A DNA stretch of 44,836 bases from contig NW_003147788.1 of NCBI RefSeq assembly GCF_000003605.2, positions 76,585 through 121,420 of the forward strand, written 5' to 3'. How positions within the stretch are numbered: the stretch's first letter is position 1; every line of letters starts with the position of its first letter. The position numbers and the translations under genes are program-made. The stretch comes from Saccoglossus kowalevskii (taxonomy: Eukaryota; Hemichordata; Enteropneusta; Harrimaniidae). Positions 42,679 through 44,836 of the stretch are shown piece by piece. The notes beneath the pieces are model-generated. The model made no database searches and was not told the DNA's origin. It saw only the letters and a list, made by a program, of their open reading frames with translations.

Positions 42679-42888
42679 ACTGAAAAATATCTAAATGTTC
42701 GGGAAGTTCAATAACTAAGTTAAATAACATTTAAGTGAATGTTTAATGTGTGTTGAATTGAATAACGATATTTGTAGACGGTTTATGCAGTATTCGAGAG
42801 TGACAAGTCAGATTTATACTTACCTGATGACTTCTTCTCTGTCGGACAGTGCAGTGTGGCCTAGCATGAACACTAAGGCGAATTTATA
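42679..42888 (-). promoter_or_regulatory. Promoter and untranslated first exon of lectin copy 2
   Basis: Minus strand: TATAAA at 42883-42888, a short noncoding exon ending at the donor at 42824/42823 (GTAAGTAT), and an acceptor CAG directly before 42679, 13 nt upstream of the ATG. The same arrangement recurs upstream of the other lectin copies. The transcription start, about 42855-42860, is inferred from the TATA position. Confidence 0.65.
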
Positions 42889-44400
42889 GAACTTCCAGTG
42901 TACAAAACAACAAATACATCTATAATCTACTTGAGGCGAGATTCTTTTATTCGTGAATTCAGAATTTTTACGAAATGGCTATGCTAATAGGTTCGTGTCA
43001 CTGATGATACTAGAAAGCGCGTTTGGAAGCGCGAGATGAACACGTGTTTGTTATCAGTGGGCCTTGTGAGTGCACGTTCGTGGGAGAAAAACTTCTGAAA
43101 ACATGACCTGTCTATACTGCCTCAAAAAGCGTGATGACGATTATAGTTTAGTTCATTTGTATAGGTCTTTTTATCTCAGGAATTTTGTTTTTGGTAACGA
43201 ATTGCAATGTTCAAATAATTTTATATTCTACACTGAGATGTTGGCAAAATATTTTAGATGTCTTGTTATAATAATGTTATGTCACATAATATGCAAGTTG
43301 TGTAAAAATGTAATAGTAATGATTAGTATGTGAAATCTGCCTGCAAAAATGTCCACGAATTATCCTGGCATTCCTTTATGGAAACACACAGATGATGAAG
43401 ACGATATTTGGTAATTCTAAAATTTGCTTTAACAAACAATTATTATCACGCTTTTAAAAGAGATGCTCATTTTGCAAAATCGTTTTCCTGCTTAATTATG
43501 ATTCATTTGTTTTGAATATATGCTTTCAATGTACAATAATGACAAACATGTGTTTCAATAGACTATTTAAACACAATAACTGACACGAATTCTTGCAAAA
43601 AAAACATATTTTTAATATTTGCATATTCTCTGATACTCAATCATTGTAACAAGTAGATTTTTGATAGCAAATAGTTGTGCGGTTTGCACGATTAAACATT
43701 TATAAATACGCTGATGTGTTCGCGTTAAGTCACACTGCGTGAACTAAGAGGAAGAAGAAGCACTCATACGTAAGTATATCTCTATTCATTTGGTTTGAAT
43801 CCTGTGATATATTTGTTTCTTTCTGTCATTTATATTAACACTATGAATATGATCACATTGATGCTGCACAGTATTGTCCCTAAGAAACCAGTAACTGAAT
43901 TATCAGCTCATGTATTCCTTTATGTGCACAATTTACTTGGAGTATATTACTTAAAAAACAGGCCGATTTTACACATGGCGCCAATGAAATCATTAAACAA
44001 ATTAAAATCTCTAAACAAATAGTTTAATAACTGTGTTGAAATTTCCAAAAAAATGAAGTCGCTTCATTTACAGTATTGGCAGTCCGCTATTTGGCTTTAG
44101 CTTAAATTAAACTGACAAACCTGTTTTGTTGTCAAGTTAATTAGAACAGTTTGGATTAGAAATTAAATCTATTTTAAATTCATATTACAGCGGAGAAAGC
44201 ATATCTTAAATGTTATGTAGTGATTCTTTGTTTAACACATACTTTACTAATCACGTCTTTTACATTCTTTCATGTTCATAATTTGACTGTACATATATTT
44301 TTATAGCGTCGCTCAGTTCTTTTATCACCATGACGTGTACTATCTTTACCCTCATTTTGGTCAGCACGATATCCTGCCTATATTCTGTTCATGGTATGTA
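42824..44400. repeat. Lectin duplication block B, divergent promoter interval
   Basis: Counterpart of block A. It contains the shared upstream region of lectins 2 and 3: two TATA boxes pointing outward, about 0.8 kb apart. No other open frame in it is convincing. Confidence 0.7.
43701..43769 (+). promoter_or_regulatory. Promoter and untranslated first exon of lectin copy 3
   Basis: TATAAAT at 43701-43707, an expected start near 43731, and a noncoding exon ending at the donor GTAAGTAT beginning at 43770. A candidate acceptor (CTCAG) lies shortly before the ATG at 44330. This mirrors the promoter of lectin copy 2 about 0.8 kb away in the opposite orientation. Confidence 0.55.
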
Positions 44401-44836
44401 TAGAAATTGAAATTATTATTGTATAATTTACCTACTGGGTTTGTGTGCAACCTATAGTCATTAGAACAATGATAGTTGTTCGTCTTGTATGGACAACTAT
44501 AATGCAACTACATTAACCACAGTACCTTACTGAATAATATTATTGTTCCCATTGCAGCAAAGATGTTTCATCGACTGACTTTATATATCCCGTCCCGGTC
44601 GTTTTCTGCCTATGACAGACCAGTTTCAAATAATTGTGATTACGGTAATTAACACATTCAACAACGTTCGAAACAATTATATACTTTTCTTCAATTCAGG
44701 ACATGTGCTTCTAAATCACGTTGTCGTGGAGTATGAAATCTACACTGATGCAGTTACTTGGGATGAAGCATACAAAGATGTGAAAGTGAGATGGACAATT
44801 GGCCAGGATTTCCCGATAAACGCACAGACGATCTTC
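44330..44836 (+). pseudogene. C-type lectin copy 3, partial at window edge, with single-base indels
   Basis: Exon 1 (44330-44393) encodes a signal peptide almost identical to copy 1 and ends at the same GTATGT donor. Exon 2 starts at 44700 and runs off the window. It matches copy 1 closely, with one extra in-frame codon, but lacks an A near 44770, lacks an A near 44790 and has an extra T near 44810. The lectin frame is therefore lost after TWDEA. All three indels lie in or beside short homopolymer runs, so they could be assembly errors instead of true decay. No stop codon appears before the window ends. The strong promoter region upstream argues that this copy may in fact be live. Confidence 0.7.

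Overview
This is AT-rich, intron-rich animal genomic DNA: all genes recognised are split by GT-AG introns, intergenic DNA is full of short inverted-repeat elements, LINE 3' ends and minisatellites, and the proteins (NUDC, a clan-4 cytochrome P450, secreted C-type lectins) are metazoan. The repeat style and the C-type lectin and CYP4 genes suggest a marine invertebrate (lophotrochozoan or invertebrate deuterostome). The species cannot be fixed from the sequence. A 50-base N run at 26446-26495 shows this is a draft assembly.

Layout. 1-600: degenerate tandem repeats of about 161 bp. 3593-12798 (minus): a complete nine-exon NUDC gene, 336 codons, with an NUDC-like order of coiled coil, acidic linker, CS domain and conserved C-terminus. 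13060-14829: a patch of dead mobile DNA, made of two LINE ORF2 3' fragments in opposite orientation and a broken ORF of an unidentified repeat-type family with a Tudor/chromo-like tail. 15275-16675: four palindromic RFX-like X-boxes. 18078-27573 (minus): a complete nine-exon CYP4-type P450, 509 codons, with all heme-thiolate motifs and a TATA box just upstream. Its introns hold a pentanucleotide microsatellite, two minisatellites, a RecQ-helicase-like remnant and the assembly gap. 28567-33000: a short TTAA-flanked element, then a duplicated segment of about 0.85 kb. The two copies are separated by a LINE 3' end, and the second copy is interrupted by a 1.36 kb foldback element with 55-bp terminal inverted repeats. 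33640-44836: a C-type lectin cluster.

The lectin cluster holds one intact gene (minus, 41131-42666), one copy with a nonsense codon in the lectin domain (plus, 36431-37879), one copy running off the right edge with three single-base indels (plus, from 44330), and an orphan lectin-type TATA box plus 5' splice donor on the minus strand at 34642-34706 with no lectin exons behind it. Flanking sequence at 34.6-36.5 kb and 42.8-44.4 kb is homologous, so the cluster grew by duplicating a head-to-head gene pair and then decayed unevenly.

The genes do not form a pathway. NUDC is a housekeeping co-chaperone of dynein/LIS1 clients. The P450 probably hydroxylates fatty acids or related lipids in the ER. 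The lectins are probably secreted carbohydrate-binding proteins. Exon boundaries were worked out by hand from splice sites and reading-frame continuity. Family names rest on motif recognition, not on a search.
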